From NCBI GenBank assembly GCA_037975125.1, contig CM075853.1:48986458-49050457 (forward strand): a stretch of DNA of 64,000 nucleotides. The letters run 5' to 3'. The DNA comes from Latrodectus hesperus. Its lineage: Eukaryota; Arthropoda; Arachnida; Araneae; Theridiidae. The notes under the pieces are model-generated. The model was not told the origin of the DNA. It ran no database searches and worked only from the letters and a program-made list of their open reading frames with translations. Positions 1 through 11,189 of this stretch are shown here, piece after piece (position 1 is the stretch's first letter; the number at the start of each line of letters is the position of its first letter). Made by a program: the position numbers and the translations under genes.

Positions 1-357
1 TTTTTTTCTTTTAAAAATCCAATATTTTTTCATGAAAATTTTTTTTGTTAATATTTATATAATTTACTTCAATGCTTCTTAGCATAGCTAGATAAGTACT
101 ATCCTTTGTAAATTTTCTGCTTTAGAAATCCTATATAAATATATTCTTGATTCACAATAATAATTATATTAATTTAACATTCTTAATTTTTCTGAAAACA
201 ATTTTTTTGAAAAATAATTTATTTTCACACCATTACTATTGAAATGTTATTCATGTTCTAAAACATTTAATGTAAGCTCATATATTTATTTTCTTTAATT
301 GTTATATTTAAAAAAATTCTATAAAAAGCAAGTAACTTAAAAATTTTCATTTTTTAG
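1..357 (+). other. 3' end of an intron of gene 1
   Basis: AT-rich sequence with no sustained reading frame. It ends in a T-rich tract and an AG at 356-357, directly before the open frame of the next exon. I read it as the last part of an intron whose upstream exons lie outside the window. Confidence 0.75.
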
Positions 358-1743
358 CACGAGCAAGGGCTGCAATGGATGTACCTTATACGAATAGCAC
401 AGCTTTAGCTATGGCTAAAATGAAACATAGTATGTGTCTCATAAGATCATCCAACTTACATAAAAAGTTGAAAGAAGCTGAAGCTTTATTAAGAAGAAAA
501 CAAAAGGAAGCATCTGTTGAAGCACACCGCAAGGAGCACCAAATAGCTGCTAACTGTAAAACTGTGGATATCTCATCTAATAAAGACAATTCAACTAACA
601 CTGTTGATGAAAAAAATTTAAAAACCTCAAATACTAAACAACCCGATGAGCAAACAAGTGGTGATAAAAATATAGAAATCTATGCTACACTTCCCAAAAG
701 AAACTTGAAAAAGAAAGGTGCTTTGTCATCTTTTGTAGAATCTCTGACAGGAGATGAAAGTTGTGATGAAAAAAATGCAAAAGAAAAACGTAGTAAAACT
801 CCTGAAGAAAATATAACGAAAAAGTCTGATTCTGTAAATAATAATTCTGAAAAAGATGACAAAAGGTCTAAATCACCAAGTAGGAAAAAATCGCCCCAAA
901 AACTGTCAAATAAAGAATCAGACTTAAGTGATTATTCTAGTGAGTGGGAACATTCAAAGAAAACTTCATTATATAGAACTTATTCAGGTCCAACAGCTAA
1001 TTCTAAAAGTGATCTTTCAGACTTTAATTCTAGTTCAACATCAACTGATCACCCAGCAAAAAAGCAACATAGGATTCGTCGAAAATTAATGGGTGGTTTT
1101 ATGAAACGTAAAAATCGTAGTCTGCCTGACCTTCGAGAAGGTCAAGATTCTGGTGGGGAAACATCACGATCTTTTGATGATTGCTTTTTTGCCCAAACAC
1201 CTGTATCTTCTCGTAAACATCAAGAAAATAAGCAAGCAACTCATACTTCAAAAAACTGCCAATTAGAATCTTCTAAACCTGCTCATTCATCTCAGACTCA
1301 AGGGGATAACAAATGTATCAAAAAGGAACCTTCTTTACGCCAACCCAGAGCACATACTCCACCACCATACAAACCTCCTCCCCCCATACCTCATTCTAAT
1401 ACATTTTATGCTCCCCCTATAAAGAAAAATGTCCAGTCTTTCAACCAAGAAACAAAATCTGATAATTCACATCATAACTCTCCAAATTCCCCTCTTCATC
1501 AAGAAGTAACAATAAAACAAAGAGGGCTTCAACATTCTTCATTAAATAAGGAATTGAAGCCAAACCCTCGAAAAATGAATATGCATAATGGATATCATAC
1601 TCATATTGAACAAACTTTACATAACTCAGAATGGTTGAAAGAATTACAACTGAAGCAAGAAGAATTAAATCAAAGACGTAAACAGCAAGAAGAAAGAGAC
1701 AAATGGCTTGCAGAATGTTATTCAGGAACTGAGCAAAAAACAG
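358..1743 (+). CDS. Gene 1, large internal exon (unnamed Ser/Lys-rich scaffold-like protein)
   Basis: The open frame runs from the acceptor AG at 356-357 to a CAG|GTATTA donor (GT at 1744-1745). The exon brings 2 nt to complete a codon, then reads RARAAMDVPY..., so the first visible ATG (375) is probably internal and not the start. It ends in phase 1. Visible features: a basic, helical N-terminal stretch (LHKKLKEAEALLRRKQKEA), long low-complexity Ser/Lys/Asn runs, a basic patch followed by RSLPDL near 1080-1140, a proline-rich stretch with a PPPY motif (1359-1370; a PPxY-type WW-domain ligand), and a charged coiled-coil-like segment near 1630-1720. The composition suggests a cytoplasmic scaffold or cytoskeletal adaptor with WW-domain partners; that is inference. 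I do not recognise the family. Frames in this interval on the - strand are shadows. Confidence 0.88.
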
Positions 1744-2479
1744 GTATTATAAAAATTAAAATATGATTAACTTAATTTGTTAAATTCTCTTAATTTATTT
1801 AATAATTTTCAATTAATTTTGTTTTTTTTAAAGGAGTACCTGATTACCTACTAAATATGAAAAAAAAAAACTTGCTCATTCTTATTGTTACTTACATTTA
1901 TAAGAATATCCAGATTAATAACACTGGTTAATAATTTGCAATATTCTTTTTAAATGGTTTTGTTATCACTTTATCATTCAATAAAAATTCTTCATATTAA
2001 CTAATTTAATATCAAAAATTGTGCAAAAGTAGACTTTACCTCACATATTTAGAATGAATGTTTAAATTCAATGCAAAATTTATATTCAATATTTACAAAC
2101 TATGGTTGAATAGAATCAAACATTTTTTAAATCAGTTATATTTTGAAAGAATGTTTACTAACATTTCTAGTATTATTAAATGCTTACTTTTGATCATATT
2201 TTTTAAAATGATCATTTTCTTTCTCAGTAATTCATTATAATAAATTATAAGTAGAAATAATATAAAATTTGCATACATTACATATTTGTTTCAGCCTGTC
2301 TCTAAAAATATTTTATGCTCAATTAATTTATTAATCTTAAACAAAATGCATTTAGTTAATGATAAGAACTCTGGAATGCAAACAAATTAAAATGAAATTT
2401 TTATAAAATATGCATCACTTAAATTTTGTGTTTTAATTACTAATTATAATCTTAAGTAATGCTGTTATTTCTGTATTAG
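1744..2479 (+). other. Gene 1 intron (736 bp)
   Basis: AT-rich sequence between the GT donor at 1744 and the AG acceptor at 2478-2479. The short frame near 2058-2240 is Phe/Ile-rich, low in complexity and not in phase with the exons. I see no other feature. Confidence 0.75.
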
Positions 2480-2544
2480 CTGGTTCATTAAAAAAAGCTG
2501 AGTGTGCAAGAGATTTATTAATCCAGAAACAACAAACACAATCT
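2480..2544 (+). CDS. Gene 1, 65-nt small exon
   Basis: This small exon is easily missed by an ORF scan. It is flanked by CTGTATTAG (AG at 2478-2479) and by a near-consensus GTAAGT donor at 2545. Its first two bases complete the phase-1 codon left by the exon ending at 1743 (Ala). The next 21 codons are open, reading GSLKKAECARDLLIQKQQTQS, and end exactly in phase 0, which is what the next exon needs. Agreement of both splice phases plus an open frame is the evidence. The peptide is charged and Gln-rich and would extend the coiled-coil-like segment at the end of the preceding exon. Confidence 0.82.
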
Positions 2545-3676
2545 GTAAGTATTGTTTAACATTGAATTTATTCTTTGTTTTTCTATTAATTTTTACCAAC
2601 ATACATAATAAAAATTATGATTAATTTATGAAATATGCATTTCAACTGTTTGAATTTGAGAGTTAAAATTTGATTTGCCGTATATTCTCCATCCAGGAAA
2701 ATGTAATGGCGATTTCCACATATCGATTTTATTTCAACAAAATTTTTAAAGATAATTGTATTCTTAAATACATAAATATTTTAAAATGCTGCTTTTAACT
2801 GTTTTGAATAAAAGGCCCTGACATTATTGAGCTACTTCTAGGATTATAAAAACAGTGAACTTAATTTTAGTGAAAATAAAAACTTCCACTTCATCACAAC
2901 ATAATAGGGAATGATATTTTAATAATAATCATTTCCTTATCAAACTCTTTCATGTAATAAAAAAAGGCTTCAAATAATACTATTAACTGATTACTTATCC
3001 CTTACAAAAGTTTAAAGCTTACTGATACTTTTGTTGAAAGCATATGTTGCAAATGTTTAATGAAATAATATTTCACTTATTCTCAAATCATATAAAGAAA
3101 TTTTACTGCTAATTTGTGTTTCTTTGATAATTTTTGATTTTTCCAAATTTTTGCTTGTTAAATTTGGAATTTATAATGAATTTAATAAGTTCAATATGGA
3201 GAAAAAGTTAAAATTTAAGTTTGAAATCAAAGGATAGTGCCTTTCTTTTATATTTTCTTCAGAAGTTAAAGTTAATAAATTTACTGTTATATTATTCAGT
3301 TATTTTAATTATATAGCAATACACTCTTATTTAATTTTTATGTACTTAGTCAAAGTATATTACTAACAGTTGTTTCATTTAGAATAAAATAGTAGAACAT
3401 AGAATACTTCAGAGAAATGTGAAGGAAATGTCTATACTTTTCAACAATTTCCATTTGCATCTCATTTTGTATAATTCGTAAAATTTTTTTAATTCACATT
3501 GTAAATTACACATTATAATTTATGCTTAAAGAAATATTTGTAAAATTTTTATTGGAAATTGGAAACAGAAATTAAATAATTTATTTCATTTAAAATGAAT
3601 TTTTATTGAAATCTTGTTTGAAACAAATTAAAATTTTTAATCTGCATTGTTTTCTCTAATTTTTATTTATTTACAG
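2545..3676 (+). other. Gene 1 intron (1132 bp)
   Basis: AT-rich intron from GTAAGT at 2545 to TTATTTACAG ending at 3676. I see no repeat, RNA gene or open frame worth reporting in it. Confidence 0.75.
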
Positions 3677-4741
3677 GCTGTGAAAAATCCACTTTCGACA
3701 TCCAGCTTGCCAAAGTCTCCTCAAATGGTTAATAAGGATAATATATTTTCTGATTTTGATCAACAAAAATCTGTTCGAGATTTAAAATCAAAATTTGAGA
3801 AAATATCTTTTGTACCATCACAATCAGATGCTACAAATGATGCTAATTGTGAACTAAAAATAAAATTATCTCCCACTGAAACTTCAATCAATAATTTGGA
3901 GCCGAGTAAGCAACCTAAAAAAGTAAATGAAACAGTGAATGTAAGATGTCAGCCATCTATAAATCCCTATGGTGCCACTCTTGTAAGCGACAAAATGCCT
4001 ACTCAAAATGAGGGCCTTCCTTCAAGTGCCATAACAGAAAATAAGGAAAGGACAAATGATATGCTTGAAGCAAAGCAATCACTTCCTTCTCAAATAAATC
4101 CATGTAATTTGTATAATAATCATTTAACAGATGCTCAGTTAACTAATGTTTTGAGAATAGGTGGAAATCGATCCTCTTTCAGGAGTTCGAATGTAGAATC
4201 TCAAGATGACTCTTTCTTAAGATATCCTCGTGATTCACATATTCTTCATGAAGCAAAAAGACCAGATAAACCACCTGATTATGAGACTGCACTTCAAAGG
4301 CTTGAGCTTTTACGTAATGAAAGAAACTTTTCAAAATTTTATACTACTAACTGTATGAATTTTGAAGATATTTTGGAACAAGCTAGGAAAAGGCGTGGGC
4401 CCAAAAAAAGTGTAACATTTTCAGACAAAGTTGTTTTAGTTGCTTGTGCTGGTGATGAAGATAATGACTTCATTCCTAATCCATTATTAGAGAGAGTGTA
4501 CAAACAACATTTCATGCAGATACCAAATGCATCATCTTCCATAAATAATGAAAATAATCAAAGTGCAAAATCAGATGTACCAGCACCTGAAACAGATTTG
4601 AGTTCTGACACCAAACCCATAGAAAATTCTACACCCACCATTCAGTCTTCGTGCAATTTGTGCCATAAGAAAACTGTTGAATCCCCTAAGTTATATTGTC
4701 CTGATTGTGCATTTTATATGGCCAGATTCCAACAGAAATAA
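3677..4741 (+). CDS. Gene 1, terminal exon with PPxY and CX2C-X11-CX2C
   Basis: Starts in phase 0 after the TTTACAG acceptor (AVKNPLSTSS...) and stops at TAA 4739-4741. An ATG upstream at 3647 lies in the intron and is not the start. Order of visible features: a Ser/Asn-rich region; PPDY (4271-4282), a second PPxY WW-ligand motif, followed by the helical ETALQRLELLRNERN; a basic RKRRGPKK stretch leading into SVTFSDKVVLVA (4409-4444) and PNPLLERV (4475-4498), which look like a short conserved peptide block; and a C-terminal cysteine module CNLC...YCPDC (4652-4708), CX2C-X11-CX2C, 10 residues before the stop. Four cysteines in that spacing suggest a small zinc-binding knuckle. With the two upstream exons the in-window protein is 837 residues. 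No family name could be assigned. Confidence 0.88.
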   Translation, partial: AVKNPLSTSSLPKSPQMVNKDNIFSDFDQQKSVRDLKSKFEKISFVPSQSDATNDANCELKIKLSPTETSINNLEPSKQPKKVNETVNVRCQPSINPYGATLVSDKMPTQNEGLPSSAITENKERTNDMLEAKQSLPSQINPCNLYNNHLTDAQLTNVLRIGGNRSSFRSSNVESQDDSFLRYPRDSHILHEAKRPDKPPDYETALQRLELLRNERNFSKFYTTNCMNFEDILEQARKRRGPKKSVTFSDKVVLVACAGDEDNDFIPNPLLERVYKQHFMQIPNASSSINNENNQSAKSDVPAPETDLSSDTKPIENSTPTIQSSCNLCHKKTVESPKLYCPDCAFYMARFQQK

Positions 4742-6340
4742 TAAAATTTTATTTTCAGTAAAATTTATATTCTCAGGTTACAAACAGTTTATATAATTTT
4801 TTCTTCAATCATATCAATAAGATGCTACATAAATATATCACAGTAAGACATTTTATGTTTTGTGAATAATTGCTATTCACTTATCTCTGAAGCTCAATAA
4901 TATTCAATGTTCTATAATTTGTGCAATATGTAAATTATGTAAGATATTAAGATTGTAAACATTGTTGATTTGAAATGGCAAAATGTATAATTTCATGCTG
5001 TAAAATTAAGATGTTTAAAAATCAATATTACAAATATTTTAATCTCTCATGTACTTATTGCATTATGTATAATAATTTCATTACATTTTCATTCTTGTTA
5101 TAATTTTAAAGTTTTGATGTATTACATAGAAAATTTATTTACTTATTAGAAGTAAATAACCGCATTTCTATGAATTATATTAATTCATGTGACAAAAGCA
5201 TAAATTAAAGTAAACTTGCTTTTTTTAATTATTTAAAAGTAACTGAAACATTTTAAATAAAGTTAAATTGCTAACATTTATCAAATACTTTCAATTTTCA
5301 TCTTTCGTTAAATGCAAAAACCAAAATTTTTTCTGTGTGTCAATTTTGAATTCAATTCATATTGATTTGTTGGAATTTAATGTATGTTCATAATTGTTTG
5401 TTATATTTAGGTTTTTAATACTATTGTTTTGGATGAATATGTATTCAAAAATGTAACATAACTGTACTTAAAAATTAGTCCATTTTATAATGTTTCTTAT
5501 TATTTTGCGATATGGTAAAGTCCTTCTGAGCTTAGACAAAATGATGTACATTGTATGTAGAATAGAATGTTATCATATCATGTAGCTATAAATTTTGCTT
5601 AAATATCCTAACTTATGTTTCTTTTAAATAGCATTAAAATTACATATTAAGATGTGTTTTCAAATTAAACTGTATTTTAAATTACCAGTTAAATTTAAAT
5701 AGAAGGTAAGACTCTGTAATTCTCTTTAAATAGTTTCTATTTGTAAACTTTATTTTTACTGTAAAAAGCAAGTGAACTACATTTTATGTTTGCATGGTGT
5801 GCCAAAGTAGAACATTTTAAGTCTTGGATTGAAGACTTTCTTTTATGGTGAAACAGTATTTAAAAAAACCACCGATATTTTTAAATGACAGATTATATCT
5901 AAACAAAAATTGCATAAAAGTAGAGCATTTTCATAGATCATGTGTAAAAATATTCTAAGAATAAAAATATTATTTAGTCAATGGTTTGTTTTTTTTTATT
6001 TCTAATTATAAGATATATATAACAATAACATTCTGTTTGACTTAATTAAATATGAAAATTGATTTTTATTATATCTTTTAATGTATTTAAATATACATTA
6101 AAAGGTTGAGTGCAATACAAATATTAAGTAGAGTAAAACTGTTTTAATTTAAATTTATTTTTATTACTAAAAGTTTTATTCAGTTGGATAATTTCTAAAA
6201 TTATATTTATGATAATTTTAATGTTTTTATCCACATCTTTTTTATCAATTAAGTTTTAAAACATTGATATTAGTTCACTTAAACCTTACTTTGTTTTCAA
6301 TTTAAAATATTTGATTTTCTATGCTGATAAGTTTTACATT

Positions 6341-6402
6341 TATTTGCATCTATTTGAAATCAAAATAGTAATATTTGCATCTATTTGAAATCAAAATAAT
6401 AT
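6341..6402. repeat. Two-copy tandem repeat, 31-bp period
   Basis: The block beginning TATTTGCATCTATTTGAAAT at 6341 is repeated at 6372 with almost no change. This is a simple local duplication with no visible function. Confidence 0.85.
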
Positions 6403-7193
6403 TTTTAAAAATTTCCATGAGAATAACACAATGCTACTGATACAATTGTAATAAAGGGAAGTCATTTGGAAATTTATAAGAAATGAATATTTATTGAGGA
6501 AAAACAATTTTGTTACATGAAACTTTTTTGCATAATCGCTTCCTACATTTAAATCAAGCGTTCCTAATATGTTCAATTAAGTTTTTTGGAATCTATGGAA
6601 GTTCATAAAGAGTTTGTATAGAATTTTAAGAATCTATCGGATATTGATAAATTTACAAAATTGTATAAAAGTAATAAAACATGAAATTAATGGATTTTTA
6701 TAACTTTTTCATATATTCTTATTAAAATAATTATATTTAAGTGTTTCAGATGCAATATATTAATATTATAATTATGTGGTATACTGTATATTATAATGCT
6801 GTATTTGTGGGTTGCCTAGTAGCTCTTCAAAGGTTATTATATTACTCACAGCATAAATTGAATTCTGAAAGCAATTTTCATTCACATTGAACCATATTCT
6901 TATGTCACAAGGGAGGAAACCTGGAAACTCCCTAGTACTTAATCTGACAGACATGTATACAGAACTAACTAATGTTTAAATGTAGAAGCAGATTATGCTG
7001 AAGAGTAAGTTCATATCTGTAACAGAATGTTTTTACTATTTTTTTTAAAAAAGGAAAAGCACACAAACATAGCATTTCTTGTATTTTATATTCGTTGAGA
7101 TTTTTTTTGTGTGAAATATAGTATAAAAATATCCTATTATTGGTAACTTAAAATTTTTAGGTCATTACAATGATCTATTATTAAGCACTTTTT

Positions 7194-7240
7194 ATATTTT
7201 CTATCTACTTTTATTTATGATAAAAGTAGATAGAAAATAT
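7194..7240. repeat. Perfect 21-bp inverted repeat, 5-nt spacer
   Basis: Arms 7194-7214 and 7220-7240 are exact reverse complements around TTATG. There are no terminal motifs or target duplication of a transposon, so it may be a template-switch product and not a mobile element. Confidence 0.9.
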
Positions 7241-7270
7241 CTACTATTTTCAATATAATTTTCAATAATA

Positions 7271-7300
7271 GTCAAAGTAATAAATATTAATTACTTTGAC
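7271..7300. repeat. Perfect 11-bp inverted repeat, 8-nt spacer
   Basis: GTCAAAGTAAT (7271-7281) pairs exactly with ATTACTTTGAC (7290-7300). It is only 31 bases past the larger hairpin. Confidence 0.85.
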
Positions 7301-7889
7301 AAAATATCGCGTCCAATAAAATCGTTTCTTTCATTCGAATAAACAATTATTGCAGTTACAGAAATTCCCTCAAATATCTCTATAACTCAGGTGCTTATTT
7401 AATAAATTATATTTTATCAATGTAAATAATGTTGAACTATTATTTCATAAGAACTTAAGTAAAGAGTACTACAAAATGACCTTTGATACAGAATAATATT
7501 GGCTTTTAAGGAGGGCATGTAATCTGATGTTTACTCATATTGTAGAGAATTTCATTTAGAGACTTAAACTTTTTAGAGTATTGTTACAATGTTCAATTTT
7601 AAAATTTGTTACAATGCTCTGTCGAATTAACTCTCACATGAAAACAATAACAGTGAAACATTTATCTATAACAAGGTTTATAATAAAATTACATTTAATA
7701 TGGCATTATAAATAGCCTAATAGTTTAAAATTATAGTAAAGCTTTTGATTCCTAAAATCACAAAAATCTTTTCAATAGTTTAAGGTTTCATCTGGTCTTT
7801 GAATTTTTATATAATATTTGTGTGCACACATTTTTGTACAATATACTTACATTAATTATTTTTTTTAAATGATTAAGTTGAATAAAATT

Positions 7890-7927
7890 AAAATTTAAGT
7901 TGAATCATCCAATTCAACTTAAATTTT
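7890..7927. repeat. Perfect 16-bp inverted repeat, 6-nt spacer
   Basis: Arms 7890-7905 and 7912-7927 are exact reverse complements (AAAATTTAAGTTGAAT on the left). No flanking duplication was seen. Confidence 0.85.
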
Positions 7928-8542
7928 ATTTTCATTTCTTGTATTTTTTAAAATAGATGATAAATCTAAATATGAAAATTTATCAACACAACGGTCATTT
8001 TAAAACATTTTCCCACTTTTTCCTACAAGATCTTAATAATCTGAATAAAGCTGCTATTTAATTAATTTAATTTTTATTTTTTAGTCGAAATTATTTTTAA
8101 TCTTTTTTATTTTGAAAATTTATAAATTTATATTTCTCTAATTATGTATTTGCATTATAAATATTCATTTGTTTTCATGAAGGTTTTAAGAATTGACATT
8201 TCACACAATCAAGTTTAACATTATTTAAACTCCAAAAGAAAAATTAATTAAATATTTTGTTTCTGTGTGTGTTTGTTGAATAAATTTATAAGATTTGTAC
8301 ACAAATATATTAAGCAAAAAAATTACATAAAACAATAATAGGTATTGTTATGAGTTATTGTTGTTTTAAGTAATTTTAAAGAAGCTACTCACAATTTGTA
8401 TGGATTGATTATTATAATTGAGATTAATGTTTTATTATATATATAGAAGCGTTGTAAAATGTTATTATTAAAATCTGAATTTCTTTGGTTCTAAGATATT
8501 TGATGGAATCATTTGGCGAAAGAAAATATTTTCACATCCACT

Positions 8543-8728
8543 TTAAAGGTCCACAAATATTGCTTCATAAGAAGTAGCCTTGATACCTTCAAATGGTAGG
8601 CAACTTTTGCACGTTTCAGTTTTAGAGAGCTTCACTGTATGAATTTTATCAAGTATTCTTGATATTTCAAATATAAATTTGAAATCATTATCTGATTGCA
8701 ACTGTGTGTCAGTTAAATCAACTTGCAT
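8543..8728 (-). CDS. Unrecognised 61-codon open frame
   Basis: A - strand frame beginning MQVDLTDTQLQSDNDFKF with ordinary-looking composition and two cysteines (CKSC). I recognise no domain and see no convincing splice sites or partner exons. Just downstream on the + strand is a possible transposon-derived coding remnant, so this may belong to a degraded mobile element. It may also be chance. Confidence 0.2.
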   Translation of the reverse strand: MQVDLTDTQLQSDNDFKFIFEISRILDKIHTVKLSKTETCKSCLPFEGIKATSYEAIFVDL

Positions 8729-9289
8729 CTCAAGTTCATATCTTTAGAGATCATTGGCCTGTGGCAAATCGTTTCTTGGGTACGTTATACAATAGCGTTC
8801 TTCGTGACTAGTCATATGACTACCCAATCTGAACGAATTTTGAAAAAATTATGGACTCCTCTTGCATTCTTCATTACCAGTTAAGGATTTTATAAACTAA
8901 CTGGCAAATGCGAAAAGTATTCAATAATTTATCCCATTAACCAAGTTTAGTGGTGATTATGAATAATTCCCTGTAAATAACAAAATCATTTGTGGGTAAT
9001 TATACATAATGTAAAAAATTTGGAAGTTTATTACATTTACAGTAACATGTTCTTGTGAAACAGTCATTGAAATGCCTTTTATAATAGGTTTGAAAACAGA
9101 ATGACTCTACCAAATATTTTAGAACCGAAGAAGAAATTCAGGATTTAATATAGAAATAGTTTAATACCGCTTCTCATATAATCAATAGCGAAACAGTAGA
9201 AGATTCTAATATGAAAATTAATAATCCATTGGAAAATGACTGATTACCTGCGATTAATTTTGTGATTTAGAATGAGAATGATGAAGTCA

Positions 9290-9579
9290 TCCATTTTAAC
9301 CAGACAGATATTTTAATTCGGCAAAAACAAACAAGAAAATATATAAAAAGTGCTAAAGAAAGCTTAGAATTACAGGCACAAAAGACGTTGAAAGTTTCAA
9401 ATCTTAAATTTTCTTCTGGTAATACTGGTGGCACAAAAAAATTAAAAAAATTACGAGGGCCAGATGTAGACAGAGCAAAAAGTGATCATATTAGAAATTC
9501 AAAACTGAGACATTTATATTTTAGGGACAAAATAAGGACATTTTTCAAAGTGGTATGTTTAGTGTATCTAAATATGTAA
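9290..9579 (+). pseudogene. Possible remnant of an integrase-derived transposon protein
   Basis: The + frame reads through RKYIKSAKESLELQAQKTLK, a basic stretch, then GPDVDRAKSDHIRN and ends at a stop near 9579. A helical 'RKxxKxAKxxLExQAQKM' run followed by 'PDVDRAKxDxRN' recalls the C-terminal tail of integrase-like proteins labelled KRAB-A domain-containing 2 in arthropod genomes. This is from memory of the motif and was not searched. The upstream sequence (8730-9290) is broken by stops, so it would be a dead fragment. Confidence 0.3.
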
Positions 9580-9842
9580 ATTTGCAGGTAAATATTTTTT
9601 AGAATATAGGTTTAGTTTGCTTTTTATCAGAACTGTTTTTTTTTTTTCTTAAATTCTTATAATCTTGTTTTCTTTATTCAGGTCTTTTTGTTAACAAGAT
9701 ATAAAAATCTATAAGTTCTAGTTAACAGTTAATTTAAAGTTCTGTTTTGCTTGAATGTTTATAAAAATAAAGTATTTACTAAAATAATAAGCGACTTTAT
9801 TTTATTAAGTTTAATCATTTTATATTTTTCCATACCTTTTAC

Positions 9843-9890
9843 GTATTAGAGAATAGCATACGTTATATAATGTATGCTATTCTCTAATAC
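9843..9890. repeat. Perfect 19-bp inverted repeat, 10-nt spacer
   Basis: Arms 9843-9861 and 9872-9890 are exact reverse complements (GTATTAGAGAATAGCATAC on the left). The spacer is GTTATATAAT. No obvious target duplication was seen. Confidence 0.9.
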
Positions 9891-9954
9891 ATTTGTCTTA
9901 AGCAAATCTATTAAAATGAACATGCAAAAGTGCCAATGTTATTTAAATTGAAAG

Positions 9955-10188
9955 GGCGCTCCGTGGCTGAGTGGTCTAAAGCATCACCGCTAATCGCTTG
10001 AGAGCGTAGGAGTGTGGGTTCGATTCCCACCGTGGCCCTGGGTGTTTTCTTCGTTATTCTTCTGTGGTTGTACATCTGTCATTGTGCTATTTGTCCTATT
10101 GTCGACGAGGACTTACAAGCGGATCTCAAGAATCAAGCATACAAGTCTGAATATATGTAATGTAATAAAATAAATAAATAAAAAAAAA
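9955..10188 (+). mobile_element. SINE family A, full-length, tRNA-Ser-derived
   Basis: The head resembles tRNA-Ser: box A-like TGGCTGAGTGGTCTA, an anticodon-arm region with CCGCTAATCG (GCT anticodon context), and box B GGTTCGATTCC. A tRNA-unrelated body and an A-rich AATAAATAAATAA... tail follow. The insertion is bounded by an exact 12-bp target duplication TTAAATTGAAAG (9943-9954 and 10189-10200). A 5'-truncated relative lies at 24171-24355. It is not a functional tRNA gene: the acceptor stem is not closed and the body continues past the tRNA domain. Confidence 0.93.
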
Positions 10189-10200
10189 TTAAATTGAAAG

Positions 10201-11150
10201 ATTATAGTAAGTTTTATTCAAAGTTTCGTGATGTTTTTCAAATTCTTAAGAACAAAATGTTTAAAATTACTTACAAATATTTATTTTTTCCAATTAAACT
10301 GCCACACATTTCTCTACATAATATTAGGAATTTATTATATTTCCGATTACGCGAGTTGGGAATTACATATATTAAGCAGTAAATATGATAAATATTCAGT
10401 AATTTATCACATTTATCAAGTATATTGGTAACTATTAATAATCACTGGTTAATAATTACCTATTATCATACGTAATCACCGGCTTAATCACTTTTACTAT
10501 AACAAATACATTACACAATAATTAATAAATCATTAATAATATTGCATCTATAACAGAAAGTTAGAATAAAGATCACATTTTTTAATTGGTAGGAGAAAAA
10601 ACCTAAAACTAGCTATTTAGATTAATGTTTCTAATAAGAAAATGAAGTAAAATTTTTAATATTTAAAATAAACTTAATAAATATCTGCAGCTTGTTTGAA
10701 CATAGCAACAATTTTAATTAATTCTTTATAATTGTAAATGTTGCGTGTGTCAATTGCATTCGGAACTTGGTAAATACAGATATGTTGAGCAGTGTCTATC
10801 GCTTAGTATATAATTATTACATTTACTTGAGTCAACGAGATTGAATAGATAAAGAACTAGGGTCAACAGTATGATGGATAAGAATTTAGCAAATAATATA
10901 TCTTTCTTTCGAGATATAAGTGATTTACACATTTATTTCCAAACAGAAAATTTTACAGCATTGTGATTATATTAACTATTTGGGAATAGCAAATTTTGAG
11001 AGTTCTCCATTTTACATCTGACAAGAGTAAAAAAAATTCTCTTTTATCAACCACTCAAGAGCCACATTGGAATGTGTGACTAATTTAGCAAGTTAATTAG
11101 CATTTTCATTTATTAGTTTGTGAAATATACATAAATAATTTTAGTGATGG
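10201..11150. other. AT-rich intergenic, no gene seen
   Basis: Overlapping short frames at 10194-10431 begin at the SINE target site and have no coding character. A stretch near 10380-10450 loosely resembles 8920-8990 and may be an old repeat. Confidence 0.5.
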
Positions 11151-11189
11151 ATAGAATATATTACAGCCGCCCATATATTTTATGTTTTA

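Larger units (their letters stand above)
4742..8540. other. 3' UTR of gene 1, then AT-rich intergenic sequence
   Basis: No gene is visible. A possible poly(A) signal AATAAA lies at 5256-5261; another (4740-4745) overlaps the stop codon and is probably too early. The rest is AT-rich with scattered short frames of biased composition. It contains the 31-bp tandem repeat and three perfect hairpins listed separately. Confidence 0.6.

Noticed and set aside
3647..3676. ATG at 3647 as the start of a separate gene
   Set aside because: The frame enters the exon through a TTTATTTACAG acceptor at 3676, and the upstream 30 bases are the polypyrimidine tract. The phase matches the small exon at 2480-2544.
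9955..10040. Functional tRNA-Ser gene
   Set aside because: tRNA-like head only: no closed acceptor stem, and it continues into a SINE body with target duplication. The same reasoning applies to the heads at 28037, 30272 and 41874.
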